Shown in pieces: positions 35,135 through 46,800 of a stretch of 64,000 nucleotides of DNA. The notes beneath the pieces were generated by a model, which did no database searches, had not been told where the DNA came from, and saw only the letters and a list, made by a program, of their open reading frames with translations. Every line of letters starts with the position of its first letter. Position 1 is the first letter of the stretch. The position numbers and the translations under genes are program-made. Origin of the DNA: Alnus glutinosa (lineage: Eukaryota > Streptophyta > Magnoliopsida > Fagales > Betulaceae); assembly GCF_958979055.1 (NCBI RefSeq), contig NC_084886.1, positions 45,215,154-45,279,153 on the forward strand, given 5' to 3'.

Positions 35135-36451
35135 ATGGAGCCGGAAGTGGTGAACGCAGAGCTTGTGTTGCCAACCCACCTCAGTTTCAAGCGAATTCAA
35201 ATGTACGAGAAGTACCCAAAAGGCCAATCCAGAGGCAGGCACTGGAAACATCTCAAGCAGATCCTTCAGGCTGAGAATTACCAGAATTACCCTCCTGATG
35301 AACCCACTTGTCAGTACTCAGAACCCCTTTTATCGACTTTCTTTTATATACAGAAACAAAATCATTTTATTAGTTACCATAAATAATTTTGAGAATGTTG
35401 TGAAGTGGAAGTAAAAATTGTGTTGAGTGTTGATTATAACTGCTAAACTGATTGACTGAAATTGCCTGTGATCGGTTAAATGGTGCATGAATTTCTTACC
35501 AGAGAAGAGATGGAAAGAGTATGGGATTCGTTAATTTGTTTTAGCAGATTTAACAAAAATGAAGGTGGGAAAAAAATTTAGAGCTTAGTTCACGCATTGC
35601 ATGAAGGTTTCCTCCTAGTTGTCACTTATGAGTTTTGACCCCTTGTTGCCACCTTTTCTTCAGATGTTAATATTGAGTCACCACCTTCTATGCATCCATG
35701 CAAGAGAATCTGCGATATAACAGGAAATGAGGTATGTGGCTCTCTTGATAAGACGAGTTGATTTATAGGTATCTTCCACGTGACTATTTATTTAGACCCC
35801 ACTGTTTTAGGCTAGACTCATCTATATGGTTGATTGGATCTGGCTGTTATTTTTTTTTCTTCTACCGAACTCAGTTCCATTCTATTAGGTCTCTCTAATT
35901 TTAATCAATGATTAGAGTAGAACCTCTTGCCCCTCCCCACTCATTTTGTTTTAGGTCTTTCTTTAAAGCTGGAATTCATAGGACTAGGGATTATTGTTCT
36001 TCCACATTCTGATTTTCCCTAAGCTGGTACTCTGCATTTTAGGTCGCTGAGTTAACTTGGATCAGTTACAAATTAAGCTCTTACCCCTCCGGTCCTTTAT
36101 ATGTTTTTTATTATTCTACAGGCAGTAACAGTTATAGCATTCATGTTGCCGATAGACTTTATTCGGATGCATTGACAGTAGGAGTAGATTAATAGCAACT
36201 GCCATTTGAATCGACGAATTGATGTCGAAATCCATCAGTGCCTGAATTTCATTTTTCACTTTGGTATATTACCTTCTTTTGTTCTGTGCAGGAAGTAATT
36301 ACTCTTGTGTATTATGCAGGCACCTTACTATGATCCCAGGACCAATCTTCGATATGCGAATGCCGATGTTTTTAAGCTCGTAAGATCACTTCCTAATGAG
36401 TATGTGCAAAGGTATCTGGCTCTGAGAAACGCAGCAGTGGTTCTCAAGTAA
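35135..36451 (+). CDS. INO80C: INO80 chromatin-remodelling complex subunit C (IES6-like)
   Basis: Small nuclear subunit of the INO80 ATP-dependent chromatin remodeller; in yeast Ies6 pairs with Arp5 (family knowledge). Three exons join in frame: 35135-35309, 35664-35731 and 36320-36451, 124 residues. The N-terminal half reads [20 protein letters not shown] and [17 protein letters not shown]. The C-terminal YL1_C domain (about residues 70-112) reads [19 protein letters not shown] and [16 protein letters not shown]. The Met at 35135 follows a KKKK run; two upstream in-frame Met codons (35096, 35117) are unlikely starts because an acceptor-like site ends at 35116. Length and domain fit plant orthologues. 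It lies between the broken duplicate leader (30.9-34.4 kb) and the intact 38-41 kb gene. Confidence 0.93.
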
Positions 36452-38246
36452 CTTGGACTTTTCAGGAGACAGCATCATGTTTTTCGGTTATTTTTTTTTC
36501 TTTCCATCCAAAACTTAATATTGTGGAATATAGAGGGAAGTTTTCAGAAGTTATATTGTTTTAGGATACCCTTGATCTGCTTGCTGTAATTTGTATCGAA
36601 GGACAAAAGATTGGAATCGATTATTTGCTTAGATTATAAACTGTCTGGGTAATCGATTCTTGTTTTGATTGTTTTCCTTCTTTCAGCTCAATAGAAAAAG
36701 GCTCTTCATGCACATCTCCTGTCTATGTCATGGTATGCTTATTGTGTATTATAAATTTGTGTTTCCATCTTCAGCTTGTTCTTATCGACCTATGTTATAA
36801 TTCCTTTTGCAACTTGAAAATACATTATGGATCAAAATTAGAACAGATTATAAGTTATCTTGTAATTATTTGTTTCACTGCCATAATTTGTCCTGTTATA
36901 GTAGTAGGGTTCTTGTAACCAACAAAAGAAAAAAAAGTTTAACCATTATAAGTTTTTCTCTTTTGGGTACAAGCAAACATCTTCAAACAAATTATTGTTG
37001 AAATAAAGTTTATTAATTATAAGTGGGGGCTTAATAGAAAAACAGAGCAAGTAGAATGGCCTATGAACTTTAATTCATATCATACTCTAACAAATATCAT
37101 GGAGAGTAAAGTTATGGACAATAAGACTCGAACATTCAAATGTAGCTTTAATTGATGATAGATCCCATTTTACTAATCACTCGTTGTGGCTCTCTCAGCT
37201 TTGAAATTGATTAAATTCAAAAGTAATACATAGTCAAATTGATATCTCTAACAGGAAGACATTACTACAATGTTTCCTTACTATGGGTTTCTTATTTATA
37301 AATTGCCTACTCAATTGAGATTAGTTATGGCTTCATCGTCTCCACTGTCGTCTTTGTCTTCTTCTTTATTGGTATTGAGAAATTGACCACTTTCGCAAAA
37401 AATTCAATGCAAGTTTTGATTGCCTTGTCAGAGAGTTGGGGCTTAAACAGAATAAGAGGTAATGTCCTTCGCCACTGATAAGGAGTAACATACTCTTCAC
37501 TCATCTCATGTCACCTGATTAATGTTATGTATTTTAAGCAGCTAATACTTCTATTTTTCTTAGTGGCTGACATATAAGTCACTTAAACAACGTTAAATCA
37601 GCCGATATATAATCTGATTGTGAAGAATGACATTACTTTTTTGACGAAAAATATCTCACCCTTTCTTTTCTTTTCTTTTCTTTTTTTTAATGAAAAAAGT
37701 GATAGACGTGACAAGGCCGGATCAACAGTGTGAAGCCCAGCAATACTCTTGAGTATAGGGAAGTTCTCCTCAACAACAAAGAACTCAGGCGAGTTTCATA
37801 TGGGTAAAAAAATATCGTAACTAAACCCACTCATCAAAATCATTAAAAGAAAAATTGAAAATTATTTACGATTAGAGGATTATTTATAAAACCCTTATTT
37901 TAGAGTAATGTTAAAAGTCTTTTTAATGTCTCTATTATGTCTTTTTAAAAATAATGTGACTTTTAAAATCATCATTTAATTTATAATAAATCACTATTAA
38001 ATTTAATCATTTTAAAAGTGATACTATTTTTAAATGACACAAAAAACTTTTAGAATTACTCGTTATTTTTAATCATTGAGATGAATTGTATGATTTGTAT
38101 CTCATAGCTCATTCTTCTCTTTTAATTCTTTATTTATTTATTTTTAAAAAAAAAAATTCTGTTCTTTATTTTAGAATGAAAAACGAATTACTATTCTATA
38201 TTTTTACTTCATTTAACATCGTCAACTAAGTCGGCTGACGGCTACC
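36452..38246. other. Intergenic, INO80C 3' side
   Basis: Probably starts with the INO80C 3' untranslated region. Positions 37905-38066 form an imperfect hairpin (aaaagtctttttaatgtc against its complement near gacacaaaaaactttta), likely a small MITE. Nothing else was recognised in this AT-rich DNA. Confidence 0.45.
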
Positions 38247-38332
38247 AGGCCCAGGCCCAATTCGAGTGCACCGACCTTTTACCGAAAAAAAAAAAGACAA
38301 GAGTTTTCCCGTGCTCGTTCGTCTATATATAG
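38247..38332 (+). promoter_or_regulatory. Promoter of the 40131 gene: site II motifs and TATA box
   Basis: Two adjacent GGCCCA words (aggcccaggcccaa, 38247-38260) match the site II element. A TATA box, ctatatatag, lies at 38323-38332. Transcription should start about 30 bp later, just inside the leader that is duplicated at 30899. The duplicate lacks these promoter elements. Confidence 0.6.
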
Positions 38333-38349
38333 ATTATATACACCCAATC

Positions 38350-38613
38350 ACGAGACAGAAGAAATTTCCGGAAGGAAGCGGAGGATTGGGGAAAGTCAAG
38401 CCCTAGCGGAAGCCAAAAGCAAGCCAACTACTTTTCTCCGATCTCCGCCTTCTTCGCTTTATTCTCCGAATCAGGTACGAGATTTTGATCCTCGGCACGC
38501 CTTTCTCAGTAATTGTGTGTTGTTATTGTTATTATTATTGTTGTTAATAGTGTCTCCGGAATTTGTTGATCTGAAGGTCTAGGTTTTACTTTGTTAAATT
38601 GGTGGTTATCTTC

Positions 38614-38649
<36 letters not shown>

Positions 38650-40130
38650 GTCTGAAAGAAGCAGAAGATCTCGACTTTGGTTATGGAAAAAGTAATATTT
38701 GCTCAGTTTGAGCTTTGTTGGGTTCTTTTTTATTTTCTTCCTGTTAGTTTTCTTGGCATCCGAACAGGGTAGCGATTTTTCTGTTTTTGTTGGGGTTTTA
38801 ATGATTCGAGTTTTTCCAGTACTTCAGATTATGATTGTGGACGTGTTGCCTGACCTAACTGTCTTTATTTTTTTTTTTTCCTTTTGCAGATTTGTGGTGT
38901 AGTTTGGAATAAGGCTTTAAGTTTTGGACTTCCGAGTAGATCGTGGTTTTGGGTTGTGCTCTTCTGCACATAAGGTAAGAAAGCCGAATCAAATTTGTTT
39001 GCTTTTGGTCCTTTTTTGTTAATTAAGATTGTTCTGTTTTGTTTGATCTTATCATTGGGTTATATGCACATAACATTTTGGACAGAAACTGGTGCATATT
39101 ATGCTTTGAGTTTATATGGTAACTCATTGGGCACGGAGTAGCATATTATTTTCAATTTATTTTGGTCTGTATTTTAAAAGTATATAATAATTTGAAGTTA
39201 CACTCGAGAATTGTTGGATGACTTTTCTATGTGATTCATTCTTTGTATGGGGCTTGGTTTTTTTCAAGAATTTAGAAATGAAATACTCGGTATGTGAGTG
39301 CAAGAGATGGAAATACTCATGATGGTGGATGCAAGAAGGCTAGAGGTAGACTCCCCCAGACCTAGCAATTATCAAGGTTCCCATCGGCAGTTAATGTTAA
39401 TTTTCTTCATGTAGTATATGATGTGTGGAAAGCAGCATATTGTGTGGAGTTTTCAGTTTGGAGAGTGATTCTTGTACAGTAGTTTTTATGGTCAATTGAA
39501 ACCGTTGAGCTGTATCTGATGGCATGATTCTGGTTCATTTGTCATAGATAGCGTTTTGTGTGAAAGTTATATCATTCTATGTCATCCTATTCATTGTTAT
39601 CTGGGTGTATCATGTAAAATACATCCTGGAAGTATAATTTGTCAACCTGTTAAAAAAGAATATTATATGTTGTAGTATTTGTTTTATGCACTGTTCATTA
39701 TCAGTTTTACGGTTAGTCATATTTTTGATAAGTAATTCAATCTTATTAGACAGCGGAGAGGGGCACAACCTAAGTACACAAAAAGTATACAAGTGAGACA
39801 CCCAACTAAGAGGAAGAAGAGCACAAATCGAGAAACTCTAGGGAAATTAGAAAAAAGAGTACTATTGTGAACAGCCATCCAAGCGTAGAGGGATCTGAAC
39901 ATAATAACTTTTATCTCAACCATTGATTTACATATTAGTTGAATATGTTATTTGTATAACTGATTAAGAAGAATACTGAAGTGCTTTGTTATTTGTTACA
40001 CGCATTTGTTATTTTATAAAACCTATGATTTGATGATGGAGGAACTAACATTGTTTTTTCTCTTCTTTGAGATGTACTTCTGGTCATCATCATACCAACA
40101 TGCAGGTATTGAGCTGGTTTTTATTTCTGA
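38350..40130 (+). other. Leader exons and introns of the 40131 gene
   Basis: Leader exon 1 ends at 38474 (gaatcag/gtacga). Exon 2 is 38890-38974 (ttgcag/attt to taag/gtaaga). Exon 3 starts at 40106 after catgcag and leads to the ATG at 40131. Two 5'UTR introns of 415 and 1131 bp result. Intron 1 holds a TA repeat (about 38620-38647) and intron 2 a LINE tail (about 39719-39925). Confidence 0.6.
39719..39925 (-). mobile_element. LINE 3' tail fragment in 5'UTR intron
   Basis: On the minus strand it reads gtgtacttaggttgtgcccc then ttattaagattg-like text and gaattacttatcaaaaat. This is the same 3' end as the LINE at 22590-22704 (gtgtactagggttgtgtccc, gaaattgaattactta). It is 5'-truncated and non-coding. 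The upstream limit is approximate. Confidence 0.55.
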
Positions 40131-41123
40131 ATGGATGCCAAGAGGTTCATCCAATTGGTCGAAGAGAAAAAGAAGAGAGCTTTGGAGAAGAAAGAAGCCC
40201 CTTTGAAATGGGAGAAGAAGCTAGAAGCTGCTGTCAAGGCAAAGGCTGATGCAGATGCCAAAGAGAGGAAGCTGAAGGCTGCAAAGCATAAAAGAAGATC
40301 TATGTCTGATTCTGATGGTGACAGTGATAGTGGCAGCAGTGATGGGGGAAGAAAGTCAAATAAAAGAACCCACAAGAGGCACAGGAAGCATGCCCACTCT
40401 GACTCAGGTGGTGACAATGAAAAGAGGAAGGATAAGAAATCCAAGCGAAAGCCAAAGAGACAATTCTCTAGCTCAAATGATGATAGCTTTGATGAATGTG
40501 GGAGTGGCTCTGATGAAGATAGGAAGAGAAAGAAACGAAACCACAAACGGCACAGGCATCATGATTTGAGATCAGATTCTAGTGCTGATGGTTCAAGTGA
40601 TGATGAATGGGAGGCAATCAAGAGGAGAGGGCATTCGAAGCGCCACAAGCACCACAGGCGATTGGAATCTAATGTTTCAGATTCTTCTAGTGAGAAGGAT
40701 GATGACATAAGTCGTAGGAGAAGTCATGCAAAGCACCACAAACGTCATCGCCAGCCTGAGTGTAGTGCTTCAGATTCTTCAGGTGATGAGGTAAACGGTG
40801 CCTTTGGGAGAAGAAACCATGCAAAGCACCATAAACGTCATAGACGATCACATAGTGTGGACTCAAAGTCATCTGATTCAAGTGGCCCCAGATGCCACCG
40901 AAGGAGTGAATCTATCGGAAAGTTGTCAGATGACAACCATGAACACGCGGGTAGAAGAGCAAGGCACAAGGTTTGTGACCACCAAGGCCACCACCACAAA
41001 CATCGGATCTGCCATAACTCAGATGAGGGTAAAAATCATTCACCCAAATCAGAGCCTAATGGAAAGAATGAGGATTTGGGCAAGATTGAGATTGATAATG
41101 CTGCTCATGATGGTGACAAATAG
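40131..41123 (+). CDS. Lys/Ser/His-rich nuclear protein, FAM133-like
   Basis: One coding exon, 330 residues. Residues 1-58 are a highly charged, probably helical segment (MDAKRFIQLVEEKKKRALEK, then APLKWEKKLEAAVKAKADAD), the most conserved-looking part. The rest is low-complexity: alternating Ser/Asp-rich acidic patches (DSDGDSDSGSSD) and basic KR/KH patches, with a roughly 40-residue unit repeated three or more times containing HAKHHKRHR or SKRHKHHRR. This resembles plant proteins annotated as FAM133-like or splicing-related Lys-rich proteins; a nuclear, RNA-processing role is inference. Ser-Asp runs are likely CK2 sites. The start is the only Met before the conserved segment and follows a leader acceptor by 25 bp. 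Its 5' leader is duplicated at 30.9-34.4 kb. Confidence 0.85.
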   Translation: MDAKRFIQLVEEKKKRALEKKEAPLKWEKKLEAAVKAKADADAKERKLKAAKHKRRSMSDSDGDSDSGSSDGGRKSNKRTHKRHRKHAHSDSGGDNEKRKDKKSKRKPKRQFSSSNDDSFDECGSGSDEDRKRKKRNHKRHRHHDLRSDSSADGSSDDEWEAIKRRGHSKRHKHHRRLESNVSDSSSEKDDDISRRRSHAKHHKRHRQPECSASDSSGDEVNGAFGRRNHAKHHKRHRRSHSVDSKSSDSSGPRCHRRSESIGKLSDDNHEHAGRRARHKVCDHQGHHHKHRICHNSDEGKNHSPKSEPNGKNEDLGKIEIDNAAHDGDK

Positions 41124-42578
41124 GGAGATTTCTGATATCGGGGTTGATCAATTTACCACGCTGTTATCATTGCTTTGCTTTGTGTTTGATTTGGCAGATT
41201 TTGTGGTATTTTAAAGCAGACAGCAACTGCCTGTTATTTGTGGTGAAATTTCTCTCGTTTGAACTTGATTAGTAATTCAAGATGCCTAACCTATTTTTAA
41301 CAAATCTGTTCCTGTTTGATCTTTGTGTTTTTTCTACAATTGCCTCTCGTTTTGCTTGGTCTACAGGTGATATGGATACCTGATGTTTTAGTTTTAGCTT
41401 CCATGTTGATTGGGCACGATCTCCTGTGACTTGACTAATGGCAGTATGGCACCGTCCTTCATATGGTTGGTTACTGGTCCTTTTGAGTTCGGTGACACCC
41501 AATCTCTAGCTTCTATAGTGCCAAGTGCCATCAGCATTAGTTCGTCTTCTGGTCTTGTACGTTGATTCTAAATGGGGGGAGATCGTTACTTGTCCTTCAA
41601 TGAGTGGGCTAGGGTTTATGCTTATCTTGCATCGTACGATGGGGCCGAAAATGACTTGCCTTGTCCTACTCCAAAAAGGGCTCTATTTGAGGGTTCGGAA
41701 TTCCTTTTGGCATCGTCTTTCTACTCTTTAGATGTGTGAATTTGGCATTGTTAAACTAGTGCTCTCGACCATTGACCAGCCCAATCACTTGGTAGTCGGC
41801 TTCTTTTATCAACCAGGTTCTAGTAAGTCGGGGTGGGCAAAATATCTGACTATTGCCTATTGACCACCATTAAATTGTCATTGATTGCCTACCACCTTAG
41901 TTTCGATGGTCGGTTAGTTGGCATAAAAAATCTATACCAAAGTCGGTTCGGTTAGTTAAAGTTTTTTTTTTTGCCAAATAATTGATTGAACTGAACCGCT
42001 ACCTAATTGACTAAACTAAGCCGAACTAGCCGTATATAAGGCTGTGACTGATTGTCTACAAGTCTATCGGTCTATTTATTGGGAAGACGTAGATAAGGCT
42101 GTGACTGGCTGTCTAAGAGTTAGAATTGAAGATGAAAATGAAGGGATTGAGTGGAAGATAACTGGCTGTGTTGTAGTTGGTGATAAGGTGGAGACAAGAT
42201 AAGACTACGTAGTATTAGCGTAATGAGCAGCAAGATTCAAGTGGAATTTTGGATGATTTCCAAGTTTGACCCACGCTCCACCTCAACAACACCTTATCAA
42301 TTAGATTTACATTTTCAATACTCACCGTTCAACTCGCTTTTACTTTGCATTACTGTCAGCTATCACGCACGCCAACAATCACGCATGTCATTCATCTTCT
42401 CAATTCTCAAGAGCTGCTCTTTCATCTTTCTTCCTCCCAAACCCTTCATAGCCTTCATCTTCCTTCTCCCTAACCATTCACAAATCACACTCTACCGCAC
42501 ATCTCCTCCTAACCTAGAGTTCATTGCGAATGCTTTTACACTTTAGGGAAGGCTGTGATATCATGAATGAGCCAGAAT
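41124..42578. other. Intergenic, convergent gene tails
   Basis: 3' flank of the 40131 gene. Around 41830-42060 there are repeated ggtcggtt/actgaacc words that suggest an old repeat. An open frame at 41525-41731 has no recognised domain. Confidence 0.4.
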
Positions 42579-42587
42579 AGTATAGAA

Positions 42588-42730
42588 GGGGAGTGATTGT
42601 TGTACACCAAGTGTACAACAATCTTACAACACCCCTTCACAAGGGGTGGGCCCCATACACTGTGGGGTCCACCCCTTGTGAAGGGGTGTTGTAAGATTGT
42701 TGTACACTTGGTGTACAACAATCATTATTC
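42588..42730. mobile_element. Hairpin MITE, 143 bp, 9-bp duplication
   Basis: An almost perfect palindrome: gattgttgtacaccaagtgt on the left is matched by acacttggtgtacaacaatc on the right, with a ccccttcacaaggggtgg centre. The exact 9-bp word agtatagaa lies at 42579-42587 and 42731-42739. It has the same length and layout as the element at 60911-61053. The structure would fold into one long RNA or DNA hairpin. Confidence 0.85.
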
Positions 42731-42739
42731 AGTATAGAA

Positions 42740-43800
42740 AGCAATTAACTTGAAATAGATAAACAAAGGGCTCCGTTCGTTTGTTTAAAGTTTTGTTTTC
42801 TATTTTCAAAATAACAAACAATCTGAAGACAACATTCGTAAACACAAAAACTGTTTGTACTTTTATGTTGTTATCTTAACACTTTCAAACTAAAAAAAAA
42901 ACACGTCCCAAAACACATTAACACAGCCTAATTGTTTGAATTGAAACCCAGTATGTGAAATTCACTTATAAAAACAAGCTTTGGATGTGCTTGAGAACAC
43001 GGAGGATATTGAGAGAATATTTCAAGAAGCAAATTCTGATTTCTTTTGTCCCTTTAGCCTTTTAGGTTTGGGTAGACCCTTCTATAGAGCCCTTTAGATC
43101 ACTTTGGACACTTGAATTATTGTTTATGAGAATCTTTTGCTTTATTGTCTGTCAGAATACTTCTTTTTCTTCGATTTTTATTGTTCCCGCATAAATAGAG
43201 TCATATTGCATGAATCTTTTTGTCCTTTTTTCTTTTTCTTTTTAATATTTATTTGTTCATCGGCATATTGTTTATGATAAATTCCATTATTTGGTAATTT
43301 TCCATTAAGAAATGATTAAAAAAAAGAAAAATCTCCAACCAAATTTATTAATCCAAGATATTTTAAAAGGCATGTGAGAATTAATAATGCATGTAAGAAC
43401 ACATGAATTTTGAACACGTCAATTTAGTAGATTGGGTTTGATGAAATTCCTTTAACCAGTTTGGAAGAAAACTTTGTAATTGAGAAATTTGGGATTTAAT
43501 CTAGAGTAATTGCAATTGGCAATGCAGCATGGTCCACGTGTATCTCTATTGTTCACCATCTCATTCTCAAGTTGTCCTTTCTTCAGGTAATGGGCTCAAG
43601 TCCATGGCGTGGGACGTGTATCTCCAATATAGATTGCTATTGGAAGAACAGCAGGATCTCCATAGCCCACACATGCTCAAAAATCCCAAGATTGGTTTTA
43701 TTTTTTGATGCCAAGCCGAGATAATGTTCATCGGAGGGGCCGAATAAATCACTAGCTGTTGCTCAATAATAATACAACAATATGAACTCCATCTGGTTTG
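42740..43800. other. Intergenic / pKIWI502-like 3' flank
   Basis: AT-rich DNA that likely contains the 3' untranslated region of the minus-strand gene starting at 48879. No other feature was seen. Confidence 0.45.
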
Positions 43801-46800
43801 TCAGAAGTTCTTTAGTATCTTCTCACTTGACACCCCATCTGCTACAAGAATTGAGGTGACTTCCTGCAAAAGGCAGACATCAGTAGTGTAACTATTAAAC
43901 ATTAAAGTTTGATGATGATGATGATGATGATGACATGATGCCTGTGTGGGAATGCCAAAATTACTAGCTTGATGGACTGCGAATAATGTTGTGTATAAAC
44001 TCGGATAATTCGGGAAAAAGACGGCTGTATAAACACATTGTATGCATTCATTCACCATTACCACTACAAAACAAGTATATCATTATTGCTGATAAACATG
44101 GATCAAGAAGAAGTGAATAACAATAAGGGCCATAAGCAATGAAAATAAAGCAGAAGAACGGATCCAAGATAGTGTCAGATCCAAACAGCAGAAAGATTTC
44201 CCAATGTAATTATTGAAATAAGCTACCTAGAAGGCTAGAACCAAGCTTGGTCAAGTACAACAAAGCTAGCTCCTTTTCTAACCCCAACCTAGATTCGCAT
44301 GGAGCCAGCTCTGTTGGGAGGTGGCCATGCAAGCCATCCTCGGTTGGGGGTGGCCGCGTGAGCAGCGGAAGAGGGGTGACCCACCCCACTCCACCACACC
44401 TTTTTTCCTTTTGCTTTTATCAGTTTTTGGCTTTTTAAATATAACAAAAAATTATTTTTTAACATGTGGCATGCGATGTAACAAAATTGTTTATGTGGGC
44501 ATAAAATAAGTTTCGGATGGAAGAAGTGAAATGAAATGTGCGAAAAACCCAAGGAGTAAATTGAAATTGCACAAAAACTCCAGAAGTTATAATGAAATTT
44601 CCCCTTTTTTTTATTGTAACCCCTGTTATCCCTAGGATTTCAACTTTTACTTCATATTCCTGTATATCTACCTAATTAACACTTTGAACATTTCCTTCAA
44701 ACAGAAAGTTTTCATATCATATCATAACTTCTTAATCAATTGTTAAGCAGAAAAAGAAGGCCTTTTAGATCAGACCCACAGCAGGAAGCTGAACTAGTTC
44801 TTTAAACATCAAGTTATTGCAAATATTTGCTCTATCAGTGCTTCCGTTAGCATTCTTCATCAAGTTTTGAGGAAAGTACTTCAGTTTTGGACATCTCACT
44901 ATTATTGCTCATGGGCATAAAAGAAACTTCTCTAAAGTGTAAAAATAATTATCACTGAAAGTAGATGACGCATTGTCAAATTCAAACATTCCGTAAGAGA
45001 TTCTTTGTAAACTGAAGAAAAAAATCATGGTACTACTATGCTGTAAATTTATAACAATAAATTTTTTCTGCGCTTTTCTTATTAAATGAATTTTTTATCC
45101 CACTATATTTAGCATAAGGTGTAAGTCATTCATCAACGTTAAGTGATTAATAAGAACTGAAAGAGGTCATAAATGTATTCTGATAGTAGTGAGCCCAATA
45201 GTTCTATACTATGGAACTACTGGAAAAGCAGACGTCGACAAATATGTAGGTCAAACCTAACAAGTGAAAGCCTACATTGTTACAATACAATTAACCATAA
45301 GAATCTTGTTTTTCTTTTGAGAAAAGGTGAAGATAATATAGCAAATCGAAAAATTACGAACTTCTACTTTCTGAAGGTTTCATGTATTTTGAGGCAACCC
45401 TAAAAGGATAGGTTATTATCTATTTTGAGATGAAGGAAGTAACAAATTAAATCATTTGAACTAGAAGAGTGGCAAACCTCAGTCATTTGTTTCTGTCCAC
45501 AGAGCACAGCACCAGCAGACTGAGGGCTGTAAATTTGCTTCGCTCTAGTGAAAGCAGCCTGCAAAAGCAATCGTACAGGAAATTACTCTTGGGGACAAAC
45601 AAGACCAAAGCTCAATTGCTCACGTGCACACTATACCTGTACATAGCCACTTTCACCCCTCCAACTGTCATCTGGTTGGGATAATACAGGCACAATCTTA
45701 ACCCCAGAAGATTCCCAATCTTTAAATTTCTCCTATAAGAGGAAGAAGCACAAGTTTTAAAATCAACTTCCATAGGCGGACTAGCTTTGCTGGTTCTACA
45801 AAATATATCTGTGATAGTAATGACATTTAAGCAAACCTGATAAGCCATTCGCTTAAGGTTTCTAGCCCCATAATAAAGCCTCACATCAGATCTCTTAGAA
45901 GCACCAATTCCTGACTCAATGAGAGACCGGATTGGACTGAATATGAGAAAGTCGAGAGAAATTAGTAAATGACAAGGAAGTGGACACGGACAAATCCACA
46001 AACATTGGCATTGGCATGCAAGGGGATCAAGGAAGAATAGTACATTAAGCTGCTATTGAATATGAGAAAGTCGAGAGAAATTAGTAATTGACAAGGAAGT
46101 GGACACGGACAAATCCACAAACATTGGCATACAAGGGGATCAAGGGACAATAGTACATTGAGCTGCTAGCTGAATAATTCTTTCATGCACTATAACATTA
46201 ATGAGCATATGGAATACAAACACTTAACCATTATAGACTAGAAACAAAGAATTACTTTTGAGATATCTAGTCAAATTATTAGCTATAGATTGAGTTTGGC
46301 AAAATGCAAGAAAATTACAATCAAAAGGACAATATACATTTAAGAGAACACCAAACATTTGATCAAACTCCGAACCTTCATGTTAGGAGTTAAATCATTG
46401 ATGGTCCCGGATACCCCGGTTATCAAAAATAAAAAAGAGTTAAATCATTGATGGTATCAACAAAATAATTCAAGAAGCTATATTTAGTTTGCTTTCCAGG
46501 TATTACATTATGGACAATAAGGCTTAGGCAATAAGGTATAAACTGGAATCCTTCGCAAAAAGGAGGTTATGTTGCTAAAGAAAAGGTGACACAAAGGACT
46601 TCTGCTCTTCAAATGGAAAATTCAAATTCAAATTCGATTAGTAATAATCATTGAAAAAGCTTATTCAGAGTAATTAAACAGGTTTTTGATACTGAATATG
46701 ATCTTTCACGAAATTAAATCCATGGATTTTTTTATATAAGTAAAAAACAATTCATAATACTTTCCACAAGACAACAGCAGTCTTCAGAAGTTACATTTTC

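Noticed and set aside
40121-40546. 141-codon minus-strand Ser/Phe-rich frame
   Set aside because: Antisense of the Lys/Ser-rich gene at 40131; its apparent hydrophobicity is the mirror of Lys-rich codons.
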